NCBI RefSeq assembly: GCF_012489685.1
Contig: NC_080044.1
Location: 66,388,732-66,452,731 of the forward strand
Origin: Lotus japonicus
Lineage: Eukaryota > Streptophyta > Magnoliopsida > Fabales > Fabaceae
Reading direction: 5' to 3'
DNA length: 64,000 nucleotides
Below the pieces are notes generated by a model. The model saw nothing but the letters and a program-made list of their open reading frames with translations, did not search any database and was not told the DNA's origin. The first letter of the stretch is position 1; each line of letters starts with the position of its first letter. A program made the position numbers and the translations under genes. Shown piece after piece: positions 26,180-37,012 of the stretch.

Positions 26180-26480
26180 CACTACAAGAAAATTGGTACT
26201 TTGCGGCGTCATTTTGCGGGGGTTTCATGAAACCGCCGCAATATTACCATCTGTGGTGGTTGATGTGGCGGTTTAGGTAGCCGTTGTTGTTTTATAAACT
26301 TTGCGGCGGTTTGTAAATGTTCAGCGGCGGTTTGGGAGTGTTTCATTTTATTTTGTGTAGTTTGCGGCGGTTTATGGAAGCAACCGTTGCAGTTTTCCTT
26401 ATGTTTGAGGCGGTTTGTTTAATTTTAATTACTATTTTATTTAATCTGCGGCGGTTACTCTAATAAACCGCCGCAGCTTG
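26180..26480 (+). mobile_element. CACTA terminus with GCGGCGGTTT subterminal repeats
   Basis: The terminus CACTACAAGAAAATTGG begins at 26180 and is followed by clustered GCGGCGGTTT / AAACCGCCGC motifs in both orientations to about 26480. This is the structure of En/Spm (CACTA) ends, where transposase binds subterminal repeats. No matching inverted end (TTTCTTGTAGTG) was found to the right within several kb, so the element is truncated or invaded. Confidence 0.75.
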
Positions 26481-26639
26481 CCCTAATTTTGGCCTCCCAC
26501 TCGCAATTCACTTTCCCTCTCGCTCGTTTTTCTTTCCCTCTAACTCGTTTTCGTTTCCCTCTCAATTGAATCCCCAAAAACCTCAAAGCCCTAATTTCTG
26601 CCCTCTCTGGACTCACTCACAGTTTCTTACTCTCCATTC

Positions 26640-26868
26640 ACTCATCCTGGCTTAGGTTCGTCGATCCTTCTCTTCTTTGAGTTTCGTTTTGCTTTTTCAG
26701 AGTCAGTGTTGGTATCCCTCTCACACAGACTCAGGTTCGCCCCTCTCTTTCTCTTCTCTTCTCTTCCCTTCCCTTCTTTGATTTGGGTTTTGCTCTTTCA
26801 GATTTGGTGTTGGTGTTTGTATCCCTCTCGCACTGATCTCCGCTTTCTCGGTCTGGCTAAGGTTCGTC

Positions 26869-26900
<32 letters not shown>

Positions 26901-27015
26901 CCTCTTCTCTTCTTTTCCCTTCCCTTTCCTTTTTTGATTTGGGTTTTGCTCTTTCAGATTTGGTATTCGTGGCCCTCTTGCACTCAACAATCGTTGTTTG
27001 GAAGCCAGGTACATC
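26640..27015. repeat. Imperfect tandem units of about 80-150 bp, pyrimidine-rich
   Basis: Three units start GGTTCGYC (about 26655, 26733, 26861), pass through CTCTTTCTCTTC tracts and TTTGATTTGGGTTTTGCT, and end near GGTRTTSGTR and CCCTCTYGCAC. The third contains a (CT)n run at 26874-26894. They lie just inside the CACTA terminus and may be its leader. Overlapping open frames here are low-complexity artefacts. Confidence 0.65.
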
Positions 27016-28254
27016 CCTCTCTTCTATTCTCTTCTCTAATTTCATGGCTATTGTCTGTTTGGACTGCATTGCTTGTAAATTTTTCTGTCAAGTTCTGTTC
27101 TTGGTAAATTTATTGGTCTGGTATTATGATATTTCACTTGTGTTGTCAAGTTCTGTTCTTGGTATATTCCATTGGTCTTGATTCCCTAATTTCTGCTTTC
27201 CCTTTTTTTTCTCCTTTGTGCAATGTGCAATCATTCTCATGCTTGCTGCTGATATGAAAATATAGTATAGTTTCTTTCTGCTTTTTCCCAAGAATCCATC
27301 ATTTTAGGGTTCCTTTTTTCATGGCAAGGTTTTGGCACCCACTCTTCACCTTCTCCTTTGCCTCGCTTTGGTGATAAAAGCATTTCAAATAGTTCCATCT
27401 TTAGTATATTTACATTATCTTCATTTTGGACATTTAAGTCTATATGTGGTTTAATTTATCATGCATTTGATCTCAAAGCTTAATCTAATGATTTTCTCTG
27501 TGGTTTTATGTATCATTTGGTTTCATTTTGTGTGGATATAGTTATTTAGATTTAACTGGTGGATATTTACTTATGACTTCGTTTTTTTTGTTCCTAGCGG
27601 CGGCGATATTTGAGTTTGATCTGATTGCTTTTGGTCTCATTGTTATTGTTGAGCAGAGGAGGAATGTTGTGAGTCACTCTTCTAATCACCCTCACTTATT
27701 TTGGTTGCTTATTGTCTTAAATATGCACCAAAGAGCACTTATTGAAGCTTTTTTACTAAAAAAGGCGCTACATAAACTTCAATAAGTTCTCTTAAAATTA
27801 CAAGTAAACGAGCTCTTAATTAGTGATTTTTCTATGCTTGTGTGTCATATGTGTCATTCCAATATAATCAAATGACTTTGCTTTGCGAGTCCAAATAGCC
27901 CTTAGTGCTTATGAATGTAGTGCATACTTTCAGCAAACTAAGTAATATTATTTGCTTCTTCCTTCCCTTTCCAACCTTATATATGGGGCTCATACACGGG
28001 AAGGGGGTGGCAAAGTGGGGCAACGTACCTTGCCCTTCCTTGACCCACTTTCAAACCGCCTTAAGCGGGGCAGGACAGTTTGACATGCCAACTAGGATGT
28101 GTTGAGATACCCAACCCGCTGGAGAGCAGGTTGGCCTGCCAAAACCCGCCCAAAGCAGTAAAAAAGTAAAAAAAAATGTATCTTTCTAAAAAAAAAATAT
28201 GGCCCATCCTAATCTGATGTTGGCCCCACGGGCTGGTGTGGTGAATTACCCAAC
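27016..28254. other. Interior of the CACTA-bounded region, no gene recognised
   Basis: A short duplication (gtcaagttctgttcttggta) occurs at about 27087 and 27144. From 28000 to 28290 the DNA is rich in AACCCGC / GCGGG blocks, like the subterminal parts of the hAT MITE at 12027, and may be a remnant of a related element. No transposase is seen. Confidence 0.4.
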
Positions 28255-28955
28255 CCGCCCACCCGTCCCCTGACATGTAAATGGACATAGGACTTTTTGA
28301 TGTGGTGCTACTCTAAAATGTTACTTATACACTTGCTAGTATTTGGCTATCTGATGGAGTTGTGATCACATAGGGAGGTGAGGTCCGCTGGAGGAAAAGG
28401 GAAGGACAACTCAGGGTGAAAATTAAGTCCTATTTTCTTTAATGCAATAATAGCTACAATTTTTCCTACCCAAAGAAATGGCCATATACCTAACAGTTTC
28501 CACTTATGGATCTTTTTTACTGATCAAATATCTGAAGTCAACGATTTAATCGTGGAAGCGGCACAAACTAATGGTAGGCTAGCTAGACGCCCTTTACAAG
28601 ATATCAACAGAGAGATACAAGCACACCTGATGTTATCATCGCTATTTATCTAATTCATAGAGGAGCGCAAGGCCGCTATTATGGTAAGGATTCAAGGACT
28701 TAATCTGGTATATTCTTGGATGATTGGTTAAACCCAAACAAGGTGGCAACCAAATTGAATTTCAGCATAAGGTAACTTCAACTTTTGGATAGTTGGTTCA
28801 TAACATGGTATGAGAGCCTCTGATCAAGTGGTATAGAGATATATTCTTGTTGTCCATGATTTTAAAAAGAAGTTGAATTTCAGCATAAGGAATGAGATCT
28901 TTGCACTAAGGGTGTCTTCACCAACAATTTAAGTTTTTGGAATATTTAAAATGTA
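28255..28955 (+). repeat. Dispersed repeat, copy A (partner at 60065)
   Basis: About 700 bp match 60065-60808 in the same orientation, for example GTTACTTATACACTTGCTAG, TAGGCTAGCTAGACGCCCTT and ACCCAAACAAGGTGGCAACC. A coding-like stretch near 28540-28680 reads EAAQTNGRLARRPL and is then frameshifted relative to copy B. ATGGTATGAGAGCC at 28804 resembles a primer-binding site. The family was not recognised. Confidence 0.85.
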
Positions 28956-29817
28956 TTTGTGGGCTTTTGTACCACAATGACCTTTTTCAGATTGTTATTC
29001 TGATGAAAATATATAGTGTGTTAACATGTATGTGTTCCATATGTTATTTCATTTACTTAGAAGACCTTGTTGTTCTTTCTTTCAACATAAAATGTGCTTT
29101 CCACGCTCTTTGACAGTCATTGAATTCATCCAATTCTTCCTCCTTGCGTGAAAGACTTCCTGTTAGAAGACTAATGGATCGATATCTGTTACATGGCGAG
29201 CTTCGCGTTCTTAAATCTGCATCTGCCTGGTTGGAGAATTATTGTTCTTCCTTGACATGATGGTCAGTAAATGCTAACGCTAAGGGCTAACAGTAGCATG
29301 CAGGTATTAACAAAATGGAAGGGGCATTGTGTCTCACTTCTTGGAAGCAGCATATTTTAATGCAACCTTTTTTTCTTTTGTGTAATTTAATATTACAAGT
29401 TTTCTAATTCATGCATGTTGTTTCGGTATTTCAGTCCAAGGTTATGTATATGCTCTCAGCCTCTCACATAAAAAGTTTATATTAATATTTTTTTTGTTAT
29501 GTACTAGAGAAAAGAGAAAAAATAAAGCAGAAACTAATTTTAAAGGGTCATAAAAACATAATGACACATTATAAAAACATAATATTTTATGAAGCCTTTT
29601 TATAAACTTCCTTTAGGTAAATATTTTTGTTATGTTACATTTCCCAATAATAACTTTGAGTGCTTAAGAAATCTGATTTTTATATAGAACATTATGAAAA
29701 TATTTAACCTAATTTTCCTCCTTGAAAAATACGTCTATTTCGTATTTTATTAAAAATAAAAAACACATTTACATAATTTAGAAAATGTATAAAGTACGTT
29801 TCAATTTTTTTAGATTA
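28956..29817. other. AT-rich stretch with one unrecognised coding-like fragment
   Basis: Around 29115-29262 a plus-strand frame reads RERLPVRRLMDRYLLHGELR, then a tryptophan-containing tail (SAWLENYCSS) and a stop, after an acceptor-like CAG. Its composition is protein-like but I do not recognise the family and see no partner exon. It could be a captured exon or the 3' end of a decayed gene. Confidence 0.3.
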
Positions 29818-29992
29818 ATTTCTATGCACTGACATTGTAAAAAGTTTTACACACTTATTCAATCTCAATCTCAACCTTCCATTTCCTATTTTAAAAATTA
29901 TTAAATTCTAAATTAATTATGAGATAACAAAATGGAGGGATGTGATTGAATGATTGTGTAAAATTTATTTACACTGTCGGTGCATAGAAATT
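29818..29992. mobile_element. Short MITE of about 175 bp
   Basis: The ends ATTTCTATGCACTGACATTG and, inverted, ATTTCTATGCACCGACAGTG form terminal inverted repeats that continue with TTTACACA about 10 bases further in. The interior is AT-rich and non-coding. The superfamily is unassigned because the target duplication could not be read in the flanking T/A runs. Confidence 0.75.
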
Positions 29993-30649
29993 TTTATTTT
30001 TTTGAAATACATGAATTCAAATTGTTTTTGTTTTAGAAAATGTTTATTTTATTTAAATGATTTTATATTTCATAGTATATAATATCTTATTAATTTAGTA
30101 TTTCATAATTAAAAAGATATTAATATGAAGTGTCATCATGTGAATTTAATCTTTTTCCTCTTGTAACAAAAAAAAAATGTGAATTTAATTTTCTTTACTC
30201 AAATAATAATTAATTAAGATTACCATTAAATACATTTATGACTTTTCAAGTCAAATTATAACTAACTACTAATATCATTTTTTCAACACAAAATAACTTA
30301 ATTATTAATTTATGAAGGTTATTCTTAAATACATTTATGATTTTTCCAAATCAAATAATAACTAATTTCTAATAACGGGATGACACTTGTCGGAGTTGCC
30401 ATTTTTTGGTTTCGAAAATATTATATAGTATAAGATTATAAAGTATCATTTTGGATTTCAAAAAATAAAGTATCATTTTGTGATTTTAATTTTCTTTGAC
30501 CAAAATAATAATTAATAAGAATATCTTTGAATATATTGATATAAATTTATTAAGATTATTCTTAAATGCTTTTATGATTTTTTCAAATCAAATCTATGTA
30601 CCGTTAGTATACCAAATTTCCTTTTAAAAAAACAACTACACCAAACCCC
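29993..30649. other. AT-rich promoter-side intergenic DNA
   Basis: No gene is visible. Several related AT-rich phrases (tttatgactttt...aaatcaaataataactaa) recur at 30235, 30340 and 30575, suggesting old local duplications upstream of the SPH gene. Confidence 0.5.
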
Positions 30650-30656
30650 TATATAT
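30650..30656 (+). promoter_or_regulatory. TATA box of the SPH gene
   Basis: CTATATATG lies about 65 bp upstream of the start codon at 30717, a normal spacing for a short plant 5' UTR. It is the only good TATA match close to the gene. Confidence 0.55.
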
Positions 30657-30716
30657 GTGTGTACGTGTGTGCCAATGGCTAAGTGAGAAAATAAGAAAAA
30701 TATCGACTCTGAAAAG

Positions 30717-31163
30717 ATGTCAAACAAGATATATGCTTCGCTTCATGCTATCATATTGCTTCTTTTTGTAGTGTGTCTGTTCAATGACTCAACATTTGCA
30801 GACTCTATAGATTCTGAAACTCCGCCCAAGCTTCAATCATATGAGTCAAAAATCAACATGATCACCATTTCCATTAGAAATGATATGCCCCCTGGCTCAT
30901 CTCCAATGACTTTGAATTACAATAATGAAGGTCCGATTAAATTCAAACAAGGAGATACTTTCACAAGATTAGCAAATTTTACTGATACACACGCTCAACT
31001 TATTTGGAACACTTCTTGCATATCTTTCTTTCCCTATAGTTCTTACATGGAAGGAAGCAATCCGTATGCCGCCTATTGGTCAGTGAGAATTAATGGTTTG
31101 TTTCACAGCTGGGATAAAGGGAGGAGTTGGGTGATAAACGAAGATTGGGCTTTTTGCAAATAA
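30717..31163 (+). CDS. Secreted S1/SPH-family protein (self-incompatibility homologue), 148 aa
   Basis: A single uninterrupted frame, as usual for this intronless family. Residues 1 to about 28 form a signal peptide (a Leu/Val-rich core, then NDSTFA). The mature part has the S1-domain pattern: a first strand ITISIRNDM, a middle IKFKQGDTFTRL, and the C-terminal block YWSVRINGLFHSWDKG ending in DWAFCK. Two mature cysteines (NTSC and AFC) probably form the family disulphide, and NFTD and NTS are N-glycosylation sequons. SPH proteins are small secreted plant proteins. The founding poppy S protein triggers self-pollen rejection, but most homologues have unknown functions. A TATA box is 65 bp upstream. 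No disabling changes are seen. Confidence 0.88.
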   Translation: MSNKIYASLHAIILLLFVVCLFNDSTFADSIDSETPPKLQSYESKINMITISIRNDMPPGSSPMTLNYNNEGPIKFKQGDTFTRLANFTDTHAQLIWNTSCISFFPYSSYMEGSNPYAAYWSVRINGLFHSWDKGRSWVINEDWAFCK

Positions 31164-31338
31164 AGGCTTCACTTATATAGCTTAAATAATATATCTTCAT
31201 GAATGATTTATGCAATTTTACTCTTTGTTTATTGGTGTTTAATGCTTGTTTACTTTGATCACATTTCGTTTTCATTTTCATAAAAAAATGATAAACAAGA
31301 TGTAAAACGATTTGCCCATTCGCTCAACTCCAGTGACT

Positions 31339-31640
31339 TCTATACTTATATTAAAACACTAACTCTCCAAGAATTTTTCTGCAAGGAGAGTCATCCAAGC
31401 CTCTTTCACCCAATCACAATCTTACACATGTCCCCTCACCTATTATTTTATTAATTTTTATTCTTTCTCTCTTCATTCTGATGGGCCCTTTTCTCTAAAA
31501 TAATAATATTTTATTATCTCTCTCTTCAGATGAGCCCCCTACTCTCTCAAAAAATATTATTTTATTATCTTTCTCCTTCAAAAAAAATTCATTCCTTAAT
31601 TTGTTTTAATGATTCCCTTTCCCCATACATTATTCCCCAC
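31339..31640 (+). mobile_element. Helitron 5' end, copy 1
   Basis: TCTATACTTATATTAAAACA followed by conserved sequence to about 31640 matches a second copy at 37013-37640. The TC start and lack of inverted repeats fit a Helitron 5' end. This copy has no Stowaway insertion, so it gives the empty-site sequence (taaaataataatatttta near 31496) for the MITE in copy 2. Confidence 0.65.
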
Positions 31641-32363
31641 ACTTCCCTATTCTCTCCTTGCCCTATTCAACATAAACTTATCACTATTTTCACTCATTCT
31701 CTTTATCCCACACAAACTACAATTAATCCTTTACTAATGAGATTGTTCATATTCTATCATTTCAATTAGTCCTCAATTTATAATTCCCGTACGGTTCCCA
31801 ATTTTAAATTAAAAAATGATTATTTTATTTTCCATAATTACGTTCCTATCTTATTCAACCATTTTTTTTTGTTTTTGATTTCCTCCATTTGCAGATATTG
31901 ATCCCTTCCCTAATTAAAATAAATCATTATCTCTTTGCCATATTTCCGTTTCCAAAATCCAGAATCCATATTTTCATTTGCAAATGCATGAACCTGTTAG
32001 TTTCTGAAATCTAATTATAATAATATTTATGATAATAATAATAATAATGGTTAAAAGGATTGAAATTCCTGTTGGAACTCGAATCCTTAATTTTTTATTT
32101 GTCCATCAATACTTTAAATGTTATTCCTATTTTCTTTGTTCATTTGCTTTTTCCAAGGTTTTTTTTCCTTTCCTCTTTAATGATTCGTTATTTTCAAAAT
32201 ATCCTTACTTATTAAAACTTTTTGGAACTCCAATTATATAGGTAATCCAAAAGGTTTTGTCCCCTTTTCTATATAAGCTCCTTTGGTTTGAAGTTTTGAT
32301 TCACTATCCAAATTTGCATCGGCTGATTTCTAGAACTCTAAGATTTTCGGTTTCATCTATCAT
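31641..32363. other. Helitron interior, AT-rich
   Basis: AT-rich sequence with short low-complexity frames. No gene is recognised before the RPA-like exon. Confidence 0.4.
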
Positions 32364-32516
32364 ATGACTCTCAAAGTTGATGATTTGTCCAAAATTGATG
32401 CTTTTAAAGAAACTTGGGCTGTAGTTGTGAAGGTCATTCGATTATGGTTAACTCCTAGCTACTCAGGGTCTAAGCTTCCTTCATCTTTGGAAATGGTTTT
32501 GATGGACTCGAAGGTA
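32364..32516 (+). pseudogene. RPA70-like first exon carried by the Helitron
   Basis: The frame begins MTLKVDDLSKIDAFKETW and contains VVVKVIRLW and SSLEMVLMDSK, then a donor-like GTATCTT. This resembles the N-terminal OB-fold of plant replication protein A 70-kDa-like proteins (...ETW...V.R.W...MEMVLMD), a gene type often carried by plant Helitrons and related to their RPA-like cargo. Continuation exons are not recognisable because another Helitron is inserted from 32599. It is probably a fragment. Confidence 0.6.
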
Positions 32517-32999
32517 TCTTTTATCTTGATTTTTAATCTTTACATCGTTGCTTTTAAATTTTGGGATATTTAGTTATTTTGTTATTTTCTACTTCGTACT
32601 AGTGTTTTTTACCCGCGCGTTGCACGAGGAATATGTTTATTGTATATAATACATCAATCAATTCATTGATTATTAAAAATATAATAAACAACAAATGAAA
32701 TAGAAGAGTCAGAAATGATAAGTAAAGTGGACAAAAAGTCTTAAATTGAAAATTTTGTTGCATAGATTGAAATTCGTATCCCCGTATGATAGCTCAAGTG
32801 GTAGGAACTGACCCTTTAAAAGGATAAGCAGTAGAAAATTGTGTGCATCCCCATAACAAATTTTTCTAGTGTTTTTACAGTGAAATTTTCTCTTGTGTTT
32901 GAGGCATGAATCAATACCTTGGTGTACACAAATTTGACATGCTAAAAACACTATTTGTTGAGATTCTTACCTGATGGAATAAAGAAACTAACAAATCAT

Positions 33000-35340
33000 T
33001 CAATAAAACAACTCCATAACACAAATGAAATACCACAGACCTCGTGAAATCTCACATAATTTTTATGTATATTTACTCCTAAAATCATTAGAAAAACTAT
33101 GAACAATGTACTTAAATCATATATGAAATGTTATTTTCTTATTATGTTTGACATTAAAGCATTTTCATGCTAAAATGTTCTTTCCCGAAGGAGGTTTTTG
33201 CCCTGTAATTTGAACAAAATAAAATAAAAATAGATTATATATGAATCTTCTAGCATCACCAAAAAATGCTAGAGCTGAAAGTATTATGATCCATATAAGT
33301 AAAAATTCCTGAACAATTATTTATAGACAAAAAAACCATCTGAAAATTTGTACACACCAATTAATAAGTAAAAGGACTAAAATTGTTTAAATATATAGGT
33401 GCAGCTTCCTCTTTCTTACACTCACATAAGAGGGATTCTAAGAGTTCTCTTCTATCTTAAGCACTACAATACACTATACGCAAAAGAAAATTTAGTCATC
33501 ACAACGATTTTGGTTAGCAAACACTTGGGCTCAACTGCTGCCCTGACTTATTCTTCAACAGTTTGGCATCACTTTAATGGAGTCTCAAGCCTCTGAGTCT
33601 GCAGTTTCATAAAACAAATTCTAATTACAATTAAAACCGCAAAGTTAAATACTTCATCCTTAGGCAGTGCAGGATATCAGATTTAAACTTACCCATGAGT
33701 ACTTACTAATCGTGTTTATAAACTCATTAAGGGAGACCAAGATTATCAAAAACAAAATTTTCATTACTTGTTTTACATTTGATTTACCTATAAATTCAAA
33801 ATTACCAATACCTGCAAAAAATCCAGCTCAATTATTTCCTTGGGCGTGATAAAGACTCACAAATATTCAAACTTCATATCCTTCTCCCTCTCGTTATCTG
33901 AAATGGTAGCTCAAATACCGTATGGATTCTACATCAGAAAACACTCAAAAGAAATTGTATTAACGGTAAGACTAACTATTTTTAACAACAAATGTGAGTG
34001 ATTTATCCTGAAAGCTGCTAAATATTGTTCATTCAAACCACTCTATGTATAATAACTTATTTGTACTTTGTAGTACCTTTATTGGTCTTTGGAATAGGAA
34101 TGGTAAACTCTACATAACTTCCACCAATCATTCTGCACTTCGCTTAATACCAATGCCTCCTGCAAAATTCCAAAAGTAAACTCCATTTAGTGGCGATTTT
34201 GGCTCGAGAGATCCAGAAATGATATAAAAGAGTATTTTCTTCATAAATAGAATTAGAAGGTTTAGCAAATTGTTTGGTGTGAACTAAATTTCTAGAAAAG
34301 CATATAGTTGGCTTCATTGTATAGTCAAAGCATGCATCAACTTTCATGAGAGAACTGGAAGTAGAAAAAGTCAAGAGAAAATTATGCTAAAATTTGCAGT
34401 AGAAAGGATTCGAAAGAAAGTCTAATGCTTAAAATAGAGGGCAATGAATTATTAATTTTGAATAAAAAGAATACCGACCTTTATAAAATTTTCCATTGGA
34501 GTGCTTAGTGTCCATAATTTGTCATTCATTTCCTTTCTTCAGTTCTTTTCTTCCATACCTCCTACTTTTCTTGTTGACATGTAAAGTCACACTACAAATA
34601 ACCAATAACAACAACAACAAAGAAATAAGTTGATAGAGACAGCTAGTCAATGAAGTTTGAGAACGCCTCTGGTTCACCATTAAAGTAAATCCATTATAAC
34701 TCCATTGATTAATAGTTTGGCTGATCATATTTTGAAGCTCTGACAAATTCGATTTTGATTTTATGCTCAGTAATTATTCAATCTTGTATTCAAATTTTGA
34801 ATTGAATTGCAGATCACAGATATCTTGCCTGATATCAATACAATTCGCACAACAAATATGAAGTATAGAATATAAATAAAATACCTAATTTAAAGAGAAA
34901 TTTAAGGGATAAATAAATTACATAATTTGAAGAGAAATTTAAGGATAAATTACCTAATTGGTGGGACCGGAGGCGGGTAACAGAACTCGTGACTGACAAC
35001 GGCACTGAAGAACCATGGCGGTGGTGATGAGAGTTTTAGGTGGAGAAAAGATGATTTAGGATGAGTGTTTGATGGGTATATATTTTTTTTTTTGAAGACC
35101 AACGGAAGTACGGATATATTTTCCTTAGCCATAGCTATAAGAATAGAAAATCATTCTAACAAACATATCAAAAGAGGATGATGAAAATAATCTAATTACT
35201 CAACCACATTTATGTCAAACACTTACACAATTATCAGCACCACATGAAGCAAGTTGCATACTCGAGTGATCTTCGTCATTTTTCCTCCATGCCAACCGCT
35301 TCACAGCAGAGGCACATAGAGGAGGAGATGGCTGATGCAG
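33000..35340. other. Helitron cargo region, no gene recognised
   Basis: Minus-strand frames at 34746-34522 (a leucine-rich membrane-like segment, SLLLLLLVICSVTL) and 34374-34144 could be captured exons, but no family was recognised and splice continuity was not established. Confidence 0.3.
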
Positions 35341-35349
35341 TATTAGTAA

Positions 35350-36060
35350 GGAGTAATCTAGGTAAATCTTAGATAATTAAGACAAATCTTTTAAAATTTT
35401 ATGAAAAAGTTTCTCAGATTTAAAATTACTTTAAAAAAATCGGTTTCAAGATTTGTTATGGAAATAAATTTTAGGTGAAGAAAAAATTTATGTTTAGAGT
35501 ATTAATTAAATTTTTAGTTATTTTTATTGAATTTTCGAATTTTTATTTAATTAAGGATTTTATGAGTTTTTATGGTGATTTGGTACTTTTTATTAATTAA
35601 TTGTTTTGGTATTTTTATTGAATTTTTAGTTTTTTATTTAATCTAGGTAAATCTTAGATAATTAGGGCAAATCTTTTAAAATTTTAATATTTTATGCAAA
35701 AATTTCTCAGATTTAAAATTACCTTTAAAAAATTGGTTTCAAGATTTGTTATGGAAATAAATTTTAGGTGAAGAAAATGTTTTTTTAGAGTATTAATTAA
35801 ATTTTATGGTATATACACCCTATCAACTACAAAATTAAAGCTGGGTAAAGCTATAAGCTACTAAGAGAAACATGCATAACCTTGAATGCCTTCAACCGGG
35901 ATAAAATGTGATCAGCTTCCATATTTGGTTTGATAATTTTCTTCAAAATTACCTTTAAAAAATCGGTTTCAAGATTTGTTATGGAAATAAATTTTAGGTG
36001 AAGAAAAAGTTTATTTGTAGAGTATTAATTAAATTTGATGATATTTTTTTTGAATAAAAA
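35350..36060. repeat. Three diverged copies of an AT-rich block
   Basis: The block atcggtttcaagatttgtta...aaataaattttaggtgaaga...agagtattaattaaatt occurs at about 35440, 35735 and 35965. The first two copies also share the preceding taatctaggtaaatcttaga. Related sequence in the opposite orientation recurs twice around 36290-36590. Confidence 0.75.
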
Positions 36061-36696
36061 AATATTGATGCTATAAATTTTTTAAAAAATCATATCTATT
36101 TGATTTATAAAATAAAAAAATTTAAAATTTAAAATAAAACTAATAATGATGTTGTTAACTAAAAAAATTAATATTTATTTGCCCATCATACACCTTTTAA
36201 AACCAATCAAATATTAAATAGATTGTAAAAAATATTATATAGCTATATAACAAATTGACACGTGAAATTTGCTATCTAATTTATTTATTTACTCTAAAAA
36301 TAAATAATAAGATAAATTAAGATAAAATCATGAAATAAACAACATAAGTCCTAATCAAATCTAAAATTTTAAAAGGGACTAAATAAATATAGATAAAAAC
36401 TATCAAAATCTAGAAAATCACAATAAAAACTCATAAAATGTTGAATTAATTAAAAATCCGAAAATTCAATAAAAATACCATTAAAATTAATTAATACTCT
36501 AAAAATAAATCAAAAATAAATTAAGATAAAATCAAGAAATAAACAACCTAAATCCTAATCAAATCTAAAATTTAAAAATGTATTTTTTTATGAGAATTAA
36601 CTTGAGAATGACACGTGTAATTTTTTTTATGAGAATTAACGTGAGAATGACACGTCACTAAATCAGCCTGATGAGAGTTCTTCTTTTCTAATATAT

Positions 36697-36812
36697 ATTG
36701 ATTGATTGATTGATATTGATATTGATTGATTGATATTGATATTGATATTGATATTGATATTGATATTGATATTGATATTGATATTGATATTGATATTGAT
36801 ATTGATATTGAT
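36697..36812. repeat. ATTGAT microsatellite at the Helitron 5' junction
   Basis: About 110 bp of (ATTGAT)n mixed with (ATTG)n lie exactly where the minus-orientation Helitron's 5' TC end meets host DNA. It probably expanded from the repeated TC-adjacent ATCAATC. Confidence 0.85.
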
Positions 36813-37012
36813 TGATTTTACCTTTGTAGTTTAAGATTTTTAAATAATCATTTTCTACTTTTTTTTTTCAGGTTCAGTCAGATTTTACTTTGTGGAATTC
36901 TTTTGAAATATTGTGTAATTTAAATGTATCATCTTGGAGAAATTGTGTTAATGTTACGTTTATCAAAACATGTATGGGTAACCGAAGATATCATATGATT
37001 TATTAAATAACA

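Larger units (their letters stand above)
32599..36703 (-). mobile_element. Helitron in minus orientation nested in the first Helitron
   Basis: On the minus strand the 3' end reads CGTGCAACGCGCGGGT, then about seven A/T-rich bases and ACACTAG|T (32602-32599), the palindrome-plus-CTAG terminus of Helitrons. The 5' TC end lies at the right, about 36703, in TCAATATATATTAGAAAAG, merging into an ATTGAT microsatellite. The host sequence on both sides is the RPA-bearing Helitron. Inside are AT-rich DNA and a three-fold repeated block at 35350-36060. No Rep/helicase is visible, so it is non-autonomous. Confidence 0.7.

Noticed and set aside
26706..27107. Open frames of 97-133 codons on both strands
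   Set aside because: They arise from CT/GA low-complexity repeats and encode Arg/Glu/Lys- or Leu/Ser/Phe-only peptides.
32770..32830. tRNA-like box A (tagctcaagtggtagg) suggesting a SINE
   Set aside because: No convincing box B at the right spacing, no A-tail and no target duplication were found.
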